The position numbers were made by a program, and so were the translations under genes. DNA of 64,000 nucleotides. Source: Schistocephalus solidus. Lineage: Eukaryota; Platyhelminthes; Cestoda; Diphyllobothriidea; Diphyllobothriidae. Below the pieces are notes generated by a model, which was not told the origin of the DNA, did no database searches, and was given only the letters and a program-made list of their open reading frames with translations. Below, piece by piece: positions 1 to 10,580 of the stretch (position 1 is the stretch's first letter; each line of letters starts with the position of its first letter). The DNA lies in assembly GCA_017591395.1 (NCBI GenBank), contig WEDG01000815.1, positions 248,001 through 312,000 of the forward strand, written 5' to 3'.

Positions 1-3000
1 AGTCCGTGAACGCCATCAGAACCAAAGAGAGCTTCCACAGAGTCAGCACCCAAAAGTTTTGGAAGGTGTCCTGAATGTAGAAAACTAGTGACAGTTCGCG
101 TTAAACAAGGGATAGCTTTGCTGAATTTTTATACTTCTAGGTAGCTTATTCCAGATTGCTATAGCGTTTACCGAAAAATAACTGTCGGTAACTAACTGTG
201 CGTGCCAAAGGAAGATATAAAAATACATCTCGATGACTGGTGCGCCGAGAGTGGTCGAGGTGTCTCAGAGATGTAAGGAGGTTAAATGAACGACTGTTTA
301 GAAGTTTAAAAAGTTTAAATAGTCCCTTCTGTAATCTGCGAAGTCACAGTGGGTCAAGGCTTGTAAGATCACAGCGTTGTTGGTAGGACTGGTTTCGGTG
401 TTCCAAATAGAAAACCATTTTTGTAAACGTGCGTGCAGAAGTCTAAATAAAAACGAGCAGTATTCCAGACTAGGCCTGACATACATTTTATAGAGGCTGA
501 TTCTAATGTTGACTGTTTTAAAATTTCTGCGAATAAACCCAGTAGTTTGGCGTGCTTTCGAGACAATCAGGGCGCAGTGCTCTGACAGATTAAGACTACT
601 AGAATATGATATGCCCAGATCCTTTACGACTCCGGGCACATTTATGTCGTGACCATCTATGCTTAGGTGGGGCTGATGGTTGTCACCAAGAACCATAACG
701 GAGCACTTGTGCCAAGAAAGTGAAAGGCGCCATGTGCTACACCACTGGGCGAAGGCCTGAAGACCTTTTAAGGAAAAGGAGACAAAGCCTGCTTAAAGTC
801 TCCTGACCCAAAGAAATTTTAGCTTCGTTAGCTGGCATCTTGCTGAGTAGGAAGTAGTTGAAAGAGTCAGAAACAGGAGTTTTTTGTGAAATGTCTTTGA
901 ACATTTTCAATTTTTGAACGGCTAGATTCGTTCACTAAACAGAAGAAAGGACAGCAAAATTCAAGAATGGGAAGTAAAAACATACGATACAGTCTTAATT
1001 TAATGTCACTTAGGTAGAAATTATCAGAAATAAAGCGAAAATTTGAGCAGATTTGACCGTAATTTTATCGGCATGAGGCGAAAGATCTAATTTATTGGTG
1101 TAGCTTAAGCCCAAGTCCTTGATGGAGAAACATTCAATCACAGGGAAAACTTCAAAAATAAGTGGTTGCGCAGCCTACCAGGCCCAATACTCATGGAGCG
1201 ACACTTAGAATGTGAGAACTCCATTAGCCATGTGGAGCTCCAGTCCGAAAGTGCGTCTAAGTCGGAATGAATTTTTTTCTAGGCAGCGTTTGGTCGTAGA
1301 GTTAGAGAAGAAATACACGCATTTGTGGTCATTAGCATACATAAAATATTGTGGATGTTAAAATATCGATGAAATACCATTTATATACAGTAAGAACAAC
1401 AAAGAACCTAATACGGTACGTTGAAGGACACCACTTATAATCAGGGTAGCACTTGAGTGTTGGGACCTCACTAAAACCTTAGGTTTTCGATCATTACGGT
1501 ATGATCTAATAAAGTCAGTAAGCGGGCTACGAAATCCTTTAGCTTCTAGTTTAGCTAGAAGTCGCCTATGAGGCACTTTATCGAATGCCTTACTTAGATC
1601 AAAAAAGATAACTACTACAGATAGATGATCATAACGAACAGTGGTTAGTAGATTAAGAAAAGACATGTGGCAGGTTTCACAAGAGCGGTCCGGCAAGAAG
1701 CCGTGTTGGGAAATGTTGATAATTTGATTGATTATGCAGAAATCCGTGATTTGTTTTAGAATTTTAGAATTTTTAGAATTTTATATTTGGTTAGCACCGG
1801 CAAGGCACTGTCAAAGCAAACATTAGTAACGAAATAAAGTTATGACAATGTGTGCAGATAAAATGTACAAATACATAACTTGTCCTGCTATGTCAACAGT
1901 TAGCGATGTTTTAAAATTAATGGTGAACTAGAAAAAATAGGCAGTGAAAAAAGTTTTCCGAAGAGTTAAGTAAGAGAGGACGTTTTATGAATACAACGAT
2001 AGTTATGAATGTCCAAGAGGGAACCAGGTTTAAAAACTGGTATTTTAATAGAAGTTTTCCAATAATCGGGGAAGAAACCATTTTCGAGAAATACTGAGAA
2101 TAATTTGCTTAGTAAAGGTGGAAAATCCCTTAACTGTTTTATTAGGGAGTTATTTATTTTTGAATACATGAAGACCAGAAATTAGTGGTTGTTAGAAGTA
2201 AAGTTGAATTTGAAAGCAGAGGAATTGTGGGAGCTGGGCTAGTTTCAGTGGTGAAGTGGTCGGCAAAAAACGAATTTAACAATACTGCTTTGCCCAAATG
2301 CTCTGTAAATAATTTTTGTTACAGAAGAGTTAGGGCGAAGTTACATTTAGATGCTTAGCCGATGACCGAACGTGGAAGATTTGAGCAACAGATTTGGATG
2401 AATTGGCATCACTTAGTGTCTGAGACTCCCTACGCTTATCTCTCACGAGCCTAATTTTTGATGCTAATTCAAATATTTGTGCAATCCTTAAGTTAACTGA
2501 CAAAGAGCTTTGAAATGAATCTTTAAGTTGCTTTCGTAATTTTTAAAGTCTTTTTTTTAAGAAAATATGGAACAGTAGAAGAAGCTGTATTTGAATTAAA
2601 AATCTTAGACGGGATAAAAGCCTGGATTTTTTATGCGAGGCTCTGCAAATGCTCAAGAAAAAATTTTGGATCGTTGATTGAAAATATGCTATGCCAATCT
2701 AGAGTGCTTACGACATTATTTATTAATTCATAGTTTTGTGTTAGCAAAGTCAAAGTTATTGCATTTAACCTCCGGCTTCGTAAGAAAGGGGACTGGAAAC
2801 AACAGTGAATTATTGCGTGATCACTTGTGAATAGATCATGATGGAAATTCATAAAGAGCGGGTGGACATCATTTGTAAAAATTAAATCTAAAATGCTGTC
2901 ATTTGTATGAATTGATCTGACCAGTTGTGACATGTTTGAAAATTTAATAGTATCGACCAATTTCTGATATTTAGGCAGAGAGCAATTTGCCTGCCAGTCA

Positions 3001-3085
3001 ATGTCTGGCAGATTATAATCGCCTACAATTATTTTTGTCGTTATTGGCTTAATTGCAGATAAAAGGTTTGCATTTTTAGCCCTTT
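1..3085 (-). mobile_element. Decayed CR1-like LINE (family A), copy 1
   Basis: A minus-strand non-LTR retrotransposon, read from about 3085 down to the window edge. The endonuclease remnant at 3060-2631 shows GDYNLPDIDW, which is the GDFN-type catalytic box, and further on SDHAIIHC, the SDH box. Reverse transcriptase fragments follow: VFKPGSLLDIHNYR near 2030, FFDLSKAFDKVPHRRLL near 1600, and GVLQRTVLGSLLFLLYING near 1400. The thumb and C-terminal part (VVKDLGISYSSSLNLSEH, YVRPSLEYCS) lies at 696-298 and continues in broken frames to base 1. Stops and frameshifts separate every block. The 5' end (ORF1 and the start of the endonuclease) is missing, as usual for 5'-truncated LINEs, and the 3' end lies outside the window. 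The clade name rests on motif resemblance only. Confidence 0.8.
1752..1902 (-). mobile_element. Short 3'-end retroelement fragment (C), copy 1
   Basis: About 150 bp that is the reverse complement of 7139-7270. On the minus strand it runs from GTTGACATAGCA to a tail of repeated AAATTCT-like units (the + strand shows TTTTAGAATTTTAGAATT at 1754-1771). It interrupts the reverse transcriptase of the family A LINE. A short 3' piece with a microsatellite tail is the usual look of a severely 5'-truncated LINE or a SINE. Confidence 0.6.
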
Positions 3086-3400
3086 ATCGTATATAATTAC
3101 CTGTGGTCTTTGTCTTTAACAATAGGTTGAACTACACAGTGTCATATTATTCACCTGACATAGCCTCATTTCTCGTTCTCACCTTTGAACGGATTTATTT
3201 GTTTCCTGCTATCTTTATTGGCTAAATTGCTGATAAAGTTTTGAATTTCTAGTCTTTAGACAACTACAACTTGCTATCCCTATAAATCCTCGTAGAAAAC
3301 GTAGAATTATAAAACACTAAGATAGAATTAAGTTGGAATTTCATAAATTTATTATAACCTGCGTATCCTGCGTAGATCTTTCTCTTATTTTCGACGAAAG
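3086..3400. other. Stretch without a recognised gene
   Basis: AT-rich sequence between two LINE remnants. Two imperfectly similar segments near 3040-3080 and 3217-3256 (both containing TATTGGCT and ATTGC.GATAAA) suggest an old local duplication. No coding region is recognised. Confidence 0.4.
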
Positions 3401-4291
3401 ATGAAACCAACAAGCTCAATTCGTCGTAAACTACATGCCTCCGGACCAAAACGATGCTTGAATACACCTAGCAGTTTCAACATTGACTCAAATGTACAAC
3501 CCGTAGTTAAAGCTAAACAGATAGATCTGGCCGCTTTACAGAACTGCAACGAATTCATTATGAAGTTTGGATCCATTTTGTCTATACTCGGCAATCTGTT
3601 CGATGGTAACATATCTGATGTTCCCTCTCAGGATTGCAGGCGTCTCGATTCGCTTGTTCACTTGGTCGCCAGCGAGGCTTTTGATAGACAGAAACGCAAT
3701 CACAATTTTCTCCTAAAAAATGCTCCCATACACAGACGCCCAGTTGACGTTGCTATGGACTTTTTGTACTCGGGTGGTTTCAACTACAAAATAGTGGAAG
3801 CAAAACGCCTCTCTTCGCGTAGCAAGAATCCTCCTATACTAGTTAAATTGTTGTCAACAGTTGAGGTTGACTCAATCTTTGCTCAACGAGGTCGCACTTC
3901 TCGCTATTTGGAAATGACAAAATGTTTCCTTTTTCGAGATCTTACACCAATGGAGCGAAGAAATGGGTCCTTCTTATCATCAATTTCTCAACCTAATATT
4001 CATAAGTCTGGTCGTATTTCCACTAACGTCAATGCAACTGCTAATTCATCTTCTCAGATGTCTAGTTCGGTCAGCCCCTCCACTCAACCTTCTACTTCGT
4101 CTCCCTCGCGGCCGAATACTGCAATTTCCGGTGCTTTCATCCCGCTTGTAATGTTTGCGACCCCGTCTAAAGCATTTATACCGTCTAACCCGTCTAAAGC
4201 ACATAGACTGCCAGTTTCCCCGCTTAAACGCAATTCTGCAGGCCTCTCCGGGAAATTTCCCGAGCCAAGTCGCATAAATAACCTTCTTTAA
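3401..4291 (+). CDS. ORF1-type protein of LINE family A
   Basis: An uninterrupted 296-codon frame from ATG to TAA, immediately upstream of a family A endonuclease start on the same strand, so most likely ORF1 of that LINE. ORF1 proteins of CR1/Jockey-type LINEs bind the element RNA. Residues about 60-165 look like a compact alpha/beta domain (VDVAMDFLYSGGF, then PPILVKLLSTVEVDSIF), resembling the RNA-binding domain expected in such ORF1s. I cannot confirm the fold. Residues about 200-296 are Ser/Pro/Thr-rich and low complexity (SSSVSPSTQPSTSSPSRP) with a repeated PS(N)PSKA motif. The first ATG is used because no earlier in-frame start is evident. It is the longest clean frame of any LINE part in the window. 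A domesticated host protein is an alternative, but nothing supports it. Confidence 0.55.
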   Translation: MKPTSSIRRKLHASGPKRCLNTPSSFNIDSNVQPVVKAKQIDLAALQNCNEFIMKFGSILSILGNLFDGNISDVPSQDCRRLDSLVHLVASEAFDRQKRNHNFLLKNAPIHRRPVDVAMDFLYSGGFNYKIVEAKRLSSRSKNPPILVKLLSTVEVDSIFAQRGRTSRYLEMTKCFLFRDLTPMERRNGSFLSSISQPNIHKSGRISTNVNATANSSSQMSSSVSPSTQPSTSSPSRPNTAISGAFIPLVMFATPSKAFIPSNPSKAHRLPVSPLKRNSAGLSGKFPEPSRINNLL

Positions 4292-4948
4292 ATACAAAAT
4301 CCGCATTCATCTAAATTTAACTTATTTAACCCTCCACAAGCTAGCTCGTCCCATAACCCCACGGGTCATCTTATACCCTCAATTATATCACCTAAGGCAG
4401 GTTTTCCAAAGGACGTAAATCTAACCCAGACCCAAAAGTAAGATAGCGCAGGTCTCAGTAATCGCATACTGCCCTCTCCAAAACTAAGCAAGCCTCTCCA
4501 ACAGGCAAATAACCCTTACCATGTAAACCGATATACAAGACCTGACTTTCCAGCATTTAATTCTTAAAGCTGCTTGCCTCTCCCATTAGCCCCTATATTC
4601 CATCTAACTTCCCGTCATTCCGTTTTAACTACCAACAGGCATATCCTGGTCGTTACCCCTATGGTGGTTCGATACCGGAAAGTTTTATTCCTACACCTTT
4701 CAGATATCCCTCTCAGCCTTTTGTTAATGACGTTATATATACCAATCGTTATGGCGCAGTTGGCAATTACCCTCCAAGCCACAATAACTTTCAACTTAAT
4801 TACCCACCTCCAATTTTTTTTAAATTAATAACGATAACCCTAGTTTGGATACTCGAACTACCCTTGATGTCATATTACTTTACGCTAGATCTGTTATAAA
4901 TAAGATGGCCCAACTTAGAGCCATTGCTTTCGAGTTAATGCCTGATGT
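4292..4948 (+). pseudogene. LINE family A: ORF1 tail to start of endonuclease, truncated
   Basis: Pro/Asn/Tyr-rich broken reading frames lead into the endonuclease start at about 4848-4945, read as NPSLDTRTTLDVILLYARS then VINKMAQLRAIAFELMPDV. The same segment occurs on the minus strand at 8940-8797 (NPSLDTRTTLDVILLNARS), which identifies it as family A. The frame stops matching family A just after MPDVS and gives way at about 4950 to reverse transcriptase of another family. A LINE with its 5' end kept and its 3' part lost needs deletion or recombination, not ordinary 5' truncation. Confidence 0.65.
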
Positions 4949-4949
4949 T

Positions 4950-5184
4950 TCATGTGTACGACGATGGTAGGGGTGACGTCATCTACTTTGATTTCAAGAA
5001 GGCAATTCCAAGTGTCTCACACAAATATCTCATCAAAAAAATTATCTGAAATTGGCATTAGAGGAATCCTGCTGACACGGATCGCAGAATTTCTTACAGA
5101 AAGATTGCAAACTGTGTGCGTCGATACCTCGAAGTCAACAACTTATTCGGTTCAATGTGGTGTCCTTCAAGGCTCCGTCTTAAT
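4950..5184 (+). pseudogene. CR1-like LINE (family B) reverse transcriptase, left part
   Basis: Open frame reading YDDGRGDVIYFDFKKAIPSV, then GIRGILLTRIAEFLTERLQ and SVQCGVLQGSVL. These are the palm motifs (DFKKAF-like and GVPQGSVLGP-like) of a CR1-type reverse transcriptase. The frame breaks off exactly after GSVL, and the missing continuation GPVLFLVYIND is found at about 9346, so the two pieces are one element split by a later insertion. Confidence 0.75.
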
Positions 5185-8100
5185 AGATAAATAAATTGTA
5201 TATTTAAGGTCCAGAGGGCCCCATCATTACAAACTTAGTACCGTGGTTTTAATAAATACAAAGTGGATAATTGCTGCACTATGTGTGCATCCATATAAAC
5301 AGCAGAAATGTGTAGTATGGTAAACATATCCGATTCAAAACGATTTGCCATTTTTAAAACAAAAGTCAACAATCTTTGGCATATACGGTGAACTGGAAAA
5401 GAAGCAGTAAAAACACTCCTAGGGTTAAATCGGAGGCGGAGTTTGGCAAGCCGCCAATTTAAAAAAATAGGAGAAAAAACTGCTTCACTAAAAAAATAAT
5501 AGCTTAATGCAATGGGATAGTATTGTGATGTTGCTGACAACGTATGAGGGTTCGGAAAGCTCCTTGTCGGGTGAGAGATAATATAGCAGTCAGAGCTGCT
5601 GTTTATAAACACCAGTGGATGTTAGAGAGGACGAACTCATCGTAGACAACATGGTCAAAACGAAGAGGTGACAGTAGAGGTCACGAGATCATCATCGAGA
5701 TGCAACCTTGCTGACTGCATAGTCCATCACCAAATAGGTGAAACCACCTGACCCGCCTCGATCATCAACGGAACCTGGAGATTATCGTCAGGGTTGCGAA
5801 TTCGGAGGGAAGTATCAAGGTTGTCAAGAGGTTGCAATGCTAGGTTAAAAGGAGGGGAAGAAAAAGTGAATGCAAAGATAAACTCTGCAGAGGATGATGG
5901 AAATATAATAAGAGACCAATATAATATCAATGGAGCTGCCTCAAATATCAGGAGGACCCTTTTCGAAATCAAAAAGTTGCGAATTTGGGAAGGAAACAGA
6001 TAATATGGACTTTATATCTTCCGAAGTTAAATGTTTGCGTACTTTGGTTTTGAAAATAGCTAATGTAGACGACAATCTAATTTTCAGTGGAAGATTATTT
6101 CAAATGAAAGCATATTTTATTGCAAAAAACTGAAAACGATTAGTTGTGGAGCTAAGGGGTAGTGAAATGATCATGGAGGAATTACGAGTAGCATAGGGTC
6201 GATCTACCGGAGTGAGAGCGTTAATTCGTGGTAGATTTGGGCTAGAGTTTACGCGAAACAGGAAGCAGAGACCGGCTTCGAGTCTTCTAACCCACAGAAA
6301 TTTAATGTTTGCTATCTGGCATCTATCCGTATAAGAGATACTGGATCCAGGAAGAGAAAATAGTCTTTGAGTAAAAACCCTCTGAACTTTTTCAATCTTA
6401 CTGCGGTCAGTGGCGTTCATCAGCCCAAAGAGGGGACGGCAGTATTCTAGAATAGGAAGAACAAACATGCGGTGCAGGTCTAACTTTATTTCCGGAGGGA
6501 AGAAATTATGCGATATAAAACCACATATATGTGCAGCCTTTGCAGAAATTCGATCTGCATGAGGCGATAATGCTAGCTTGTTCGTGTAACTTAGACCTAA
6601 GTCTTTTATGGTTGATCGTTCTAAAAGTGTACTATTTCGAAATACGCGGGGTCCAGGAAGCTTAGCGGGGCCAAAACACATAAAACTACTCTTGGATGAA
6701 GAAAATGTCATCTGCCAAGTACAGCTCCAACGTGTGAGCATAAGTAGATCAGTGTTAATTTTATCAACGCAACTATTGGCAGTGTCTTTAAGAAAATGAA
6801 TAAATGCACTTGAGATCGTCAGCGTAAACGAATTTTTGTTAATTTGTGAGTAAAGTTGAAATTTCGTTTATGTACAGGATGAAAAGAAGGGGACCAAGAA
6901 CCGTGCCTTGAAAAACGCCACTCGTGATCGGCTGAGGCCTCGAATAGCTATTACAAACTAAAACCTTCTCACTGCGATTAGACAAATAGGAACCAATGAA
7001 GTCAAGGAGAGGAGGCCGGATGCCGAGGGCTTCCTATTTCACCAGAAGACGTCTGTGCGGTACCTTGTCAAAGGCTTTGCTCAGGTCAAATAAATCACAA
7101 TCACTGATTGCTGCTCATTACGAAGGGAACATAGCAGGTTGACATAGCATGACAAGTTATGTATTTGGACATTTTATCTGCACACATTTTCATAACTTTA
7201 TTTCGTTACTAATGGTTGCTTAGAAAGTGCCTTGCCGGTGCTAACCAAATATAAATTCTAAATTCTAAAGGAAGTGACGAGGTTAAGAAAAGCTAAGTGA
7301 CACACTTCGCATGATCTCCCAGGTAGAAAACCATATTGCGAGTCGCTTAAGAGCTTATTTTCTAAGCAAAAGTCGAGAATTTGATTAAAAATATTTTTTT
7401 CAAGAAGTTTTGCTAGAGCCGGGGTTTTGTGAACGCCTCGATAATTATTTACGTCCGAACGAGATACCGACTTGAGGACAGGAAGAATAATAGATGTCTT
7501 CCATGAGTCAGGAAAGAATCCATTTAGAAGATAAACTGAGAATATACGGCTAAGCAATCGGGGAAAGCTTGGCACTCTCTTAATAACTGAGTTTGTAATA
7601 CCCTCGGTCCCCGAAGAGTGCGAGTTTTTTAGACGAATTATTTGCTTACGAATTAGTTCTAAGGAGAAATCAATAGTGCTGATAACATTAAATTAGGCTG
7701 CCAGAAAAGTCGAAGCCGGTTCAGATTCCATCGTAAGATGATTGGCAAAGAACGCATTAAACAGTTTTGCCTTGTCAGAGTCTTCGAGAACGAAGTTCTT
7801 ATCTTCGTTTAGAAATGGAGAAATTTCAAAACCTCGTTTGGAAGAGGATCGACGGTGGAACTGTTGACCAACAGATTTTGCAGAGTTTGGCTCACTGAGT
7901 GCGCAAGACGAATTCAAAAATCTTTGCGATCCTTAGATGTACAGATAACGAACAAGTATATTGATCTTTCAACTGCTTCCTCAATTTCTTTAGTCTTGGC
8001 AAAAGAAAGTGAGGAACGGTGGATTCCGAGACATACGGCTTGACTATTTTGTTTGGCACAAGCTCCAGGATGTTACTTGAAACGACTGACATGATGTCAC

Positions 8101-9345
8101 AAAGACTTGCTGCGTCGTAAATGGAGGAGAGATGCTGCCAGTCCAATGAGTCCAAGAAGTTACTAATTATGCTCATATCTGCGTGGTCAAAAGGTAGATA
8201 GGTACGAACGGTGCTAGCCTTTTTCGATGAAACAATCGGAAGGCAACAGTGAATTAGTGTATGGTCACTTTGGAATAGGCCCTGCTTAAAATCAACTAAG
8301 AGGGGAGCAATGAAGTTTGTTAAAATCAGGTCTTAAATATGCTTTACTCTCGTTGAAGAACGGACAAGCTGGGACCAATTAGAAAAATTAATCGTATCGA
8401 GGAAATGCTGAAATCTGGGTGGACAAAAGTTTGAAATCCAGTCAATTTCAGGAAAATTAAATCCCTAGCGATTATTTTAATGTTAAAATTGGACTCCGAA
8501 ATAAATTTAAAAATTTCACAAAGTTTCACATCATCATCGGATGATTAATTAGGCGGGTTGTAAATACATCCGAGAATCGCCTTTTGCCGGGGCGACAGGA
8601 TAATGGATGCGAAGCAGTAATTACCAGAGAATGACGTAACATCTAGATCAAATGGGAAGTGCTTAAATGAAGCTTTAATATAGAGAAGACAACCAACACC
8701 ACGCTTGCTAATGCGGTCTTGCCGGTAGAGATCATAATGGTCTATGGCAAGCAAAGAGTCGGAAATTAAGGGATGGGTCCAAGATTCAGTTACATATCAA
8801 ACATCAGGCGTTAACTCGAAAGCAATGGCTCTCAGTTGGGCCATCTTATTTAAAACAGATCTAGCATTAAGTAATATGACATCAAGCGTAGTTCGAGTAT
8901 CCAAACTAGGGTTATCGCTACTTATAAAAAAGGAAGACTTGGTGGTGGGGAAGTAAACCGTAAAGAGGAAGGTGCGGACGGAAAGTAAAATTGCTGCTCT
9001 CCACAATTAACTAAGCTGTTACTGCTAACTAAATTAGGATTATTGTAGAGAAACATATTTGGGTGGTATCCATTGAGAAGAAGGCTATTTTCTGCGTTAG
9101 CGAAAAATAGGAGGCCTATAAATAGGATTTTGAGGAATATTGGAATAATATGTGGGGAGAATAAGAATTGAAAATGGAACAAATGGTTTTGGAAAACTGT
9201 TACAGTAAGGGGTAATGTTAAATAATGGGGGAGCCTGAGAAGTTGATTAGTTGGGATAATTGCTAAGGAAATTTTGGGTATGAATGGTAAATACTGGAGG
9301 GTTAGGAGGTTTCCCAACTTTAATAACGTTTTCCTTTTGGAACTT
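5185..9345 (-). mobile_element. CR1-like LINE (family A), copy inserted into family B
   Basis: About 4.16 kb on the minus strand. From 9345 downward: an ORF1 C-terminal remnant; an endonuclease beginning near 8940 (LDVILLNARSVLNKMAQLRA) and continuing at 8754-8545 with GVGCLLYIKASF and ILGCIYNPPN; a linker at 8176-7693; then reverse transcriptase at 7575-7258 (VSRSDVNNYRGVHKT, CLENKLLSDSQYGFLPGRSC) and 6741-6100 (STIKDLGLSYTNKLALSPH, MFVLPILEYCRPLFG). The catalytic palm region near 7100-6850 is broken by stops and by insertion of fragment C at 7139-7270. The 3' end at 5185 has an A/T-rich tail. It lies inside family B reverse transcriptase, so it inserted later than that element. Confidence 0.8.
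7139..7270 (+). mobile_element. Short 3'-end retroelement fragment (C), copy 2
   Basis: Inverted match to 1752-1902. It starts GTTGACATAGCA and ends in AAATTCTAAATTCTAAA, a 7-base tandem tail. It lies in the reverse transcriptase of the family A LINE between the segments encoding the FLNLV.S and DLSKAF-like motifs. Confidence 0.6.
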
Positions 9346-10219
9346 AGGGCCGGTACTCTTCTTAGTGTACATCAACGACTGTGTCAACGACCTGGGTTGC
9401 AGCGCCATCATTTTTGCAGTCGATGTTAAATTATGGAGGGTCATCAGGTTGGATTCCGATAGGCAAGCATTTCAAGAGGATCTCAACCGTCTTAGCAACT
9501 GGTCTGCTCGTTGGCTCTTACATTTTAACGTTGAAAAGTGTGTGGTCCTAAGATTCCGTACCAGAAGGACCAGTGAGGAGGATGATTCCTACTAATACAT
9601 CCTCAATGGGCAGCCCCTTTCAATTTTCCAGGAACAGAAGGACCTCGGTGTTCATATAAACTCCTTACTCAAATAATCTTCACAGTGTTTAAAGGCAGCT
9701 TAACGCGCGACACAGCTCTTATTTGCGCTCATACGAGGATTTGTTCAGATTGATAAGGAACTCTTCCGAAAAACCTACGGGGTATTTGTTCGATCTAATT
9801 TGGAATATTCCTTTCAGGACCGGCGTCCGTGGTTTAGGAAGGATTATCTACAGATGGAACGAGTGCAGGCGAGGGCTACGAAGATCGTCAAGAATCAAAG
9901 TCATCTGCCTTACGAAGCCAGACTGGCTGAACTTGATTTATTTCCTGTCAATTACAGGCAAATACGCGGTGACCTCATCCAAACCTACCGGATTGTCAGA
10001 GGCCACGAGTTTGCCCTAGAATTTTCTGACATCTTCGATTTGGCTGGGATGGAACATCTGTGGCGTCATCCCTTTAAACTGCTGAGGAAGTTGGACTACA
10101 CTGACTTCCGTTGGAACGCCTTTTCACAGAGGGTCGTTGGAGCATGGAATGGACTCTTTGATGAGGTGGTCCTTTCAGAAACTGTTGACACATTAAAAGG
10201 CAAACTAGATACTCATTAG
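9346..10219 (+). pseudogene. CR1-like LINE (family B) reverse transcriptase, right part
   Basis: Continues the frame broken at 5184. GPVLFLVYINDCVNDLG is followed by the catalytic region, which reads IIFAVDVKLWRV where LINE F in this window has MFADDLKLWRV, so one catalytic Asp is replaced by Val. Next come LNRLSNWSARWLLHFNVEK and, after stops near 9594 and 9676, the thumb and C-terminal domain (QKDLGVHINS, MERVQARATKIV, LPYEARLAELDLFPV). It ends WNGLFDEVVLSETVDTLK before a stop at 10217-10219. Stops plus the lost Asp make it inactive. Confidence 0.8.
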
Positions 10220-10580
10220 CTAAGAAACGTTTGTACATATAATGAAGATAGTGTCAGCAGCGCCTGGCCCAAACATATCGATGACCCTACATTTCCATTT
10301 GTCAGATTTATTACAGTAAACGTTTATTCTGTTGATATTTTTGCATGTGAATAGGGAGCTCAATGGCGAAAGCCTACTTACCTAAATAAAGTGACTTTAA
10401 AGTGACTTAAATTGACTATACTATTTTCTTCCGGATAGGTTTTATCGAAGGTTTTGACGGCTTAGCAGGTATGTGTCCGCTATGTTTATATTTATTTGCA
10501 ATGTTTATCGTTAAAGAAGGTAATACATCCTTCAAATATACTTCTGCTAACTGTTACAATTAAAGACTGAAATTCCAAAT
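10220..10580 (+). mobile_element. 3' untranslated region and tail of family B LINE
   Basis: Follows the reverse transcriptase stop and ends near 10562-10580 in AAATTCCAAATTCCAAAA, a short tandem tail of the kind that marks the 3' end of CR1-type LINEs. Confidence 0.55.

Noticed and set aside
3401..9345. Twin-priming inversion of a single LINE A
   Set aside because: The + and - strand pieces both contain the same endonuclease start (4850-4945 and 8940-8797), so they overlap and must be two copies.
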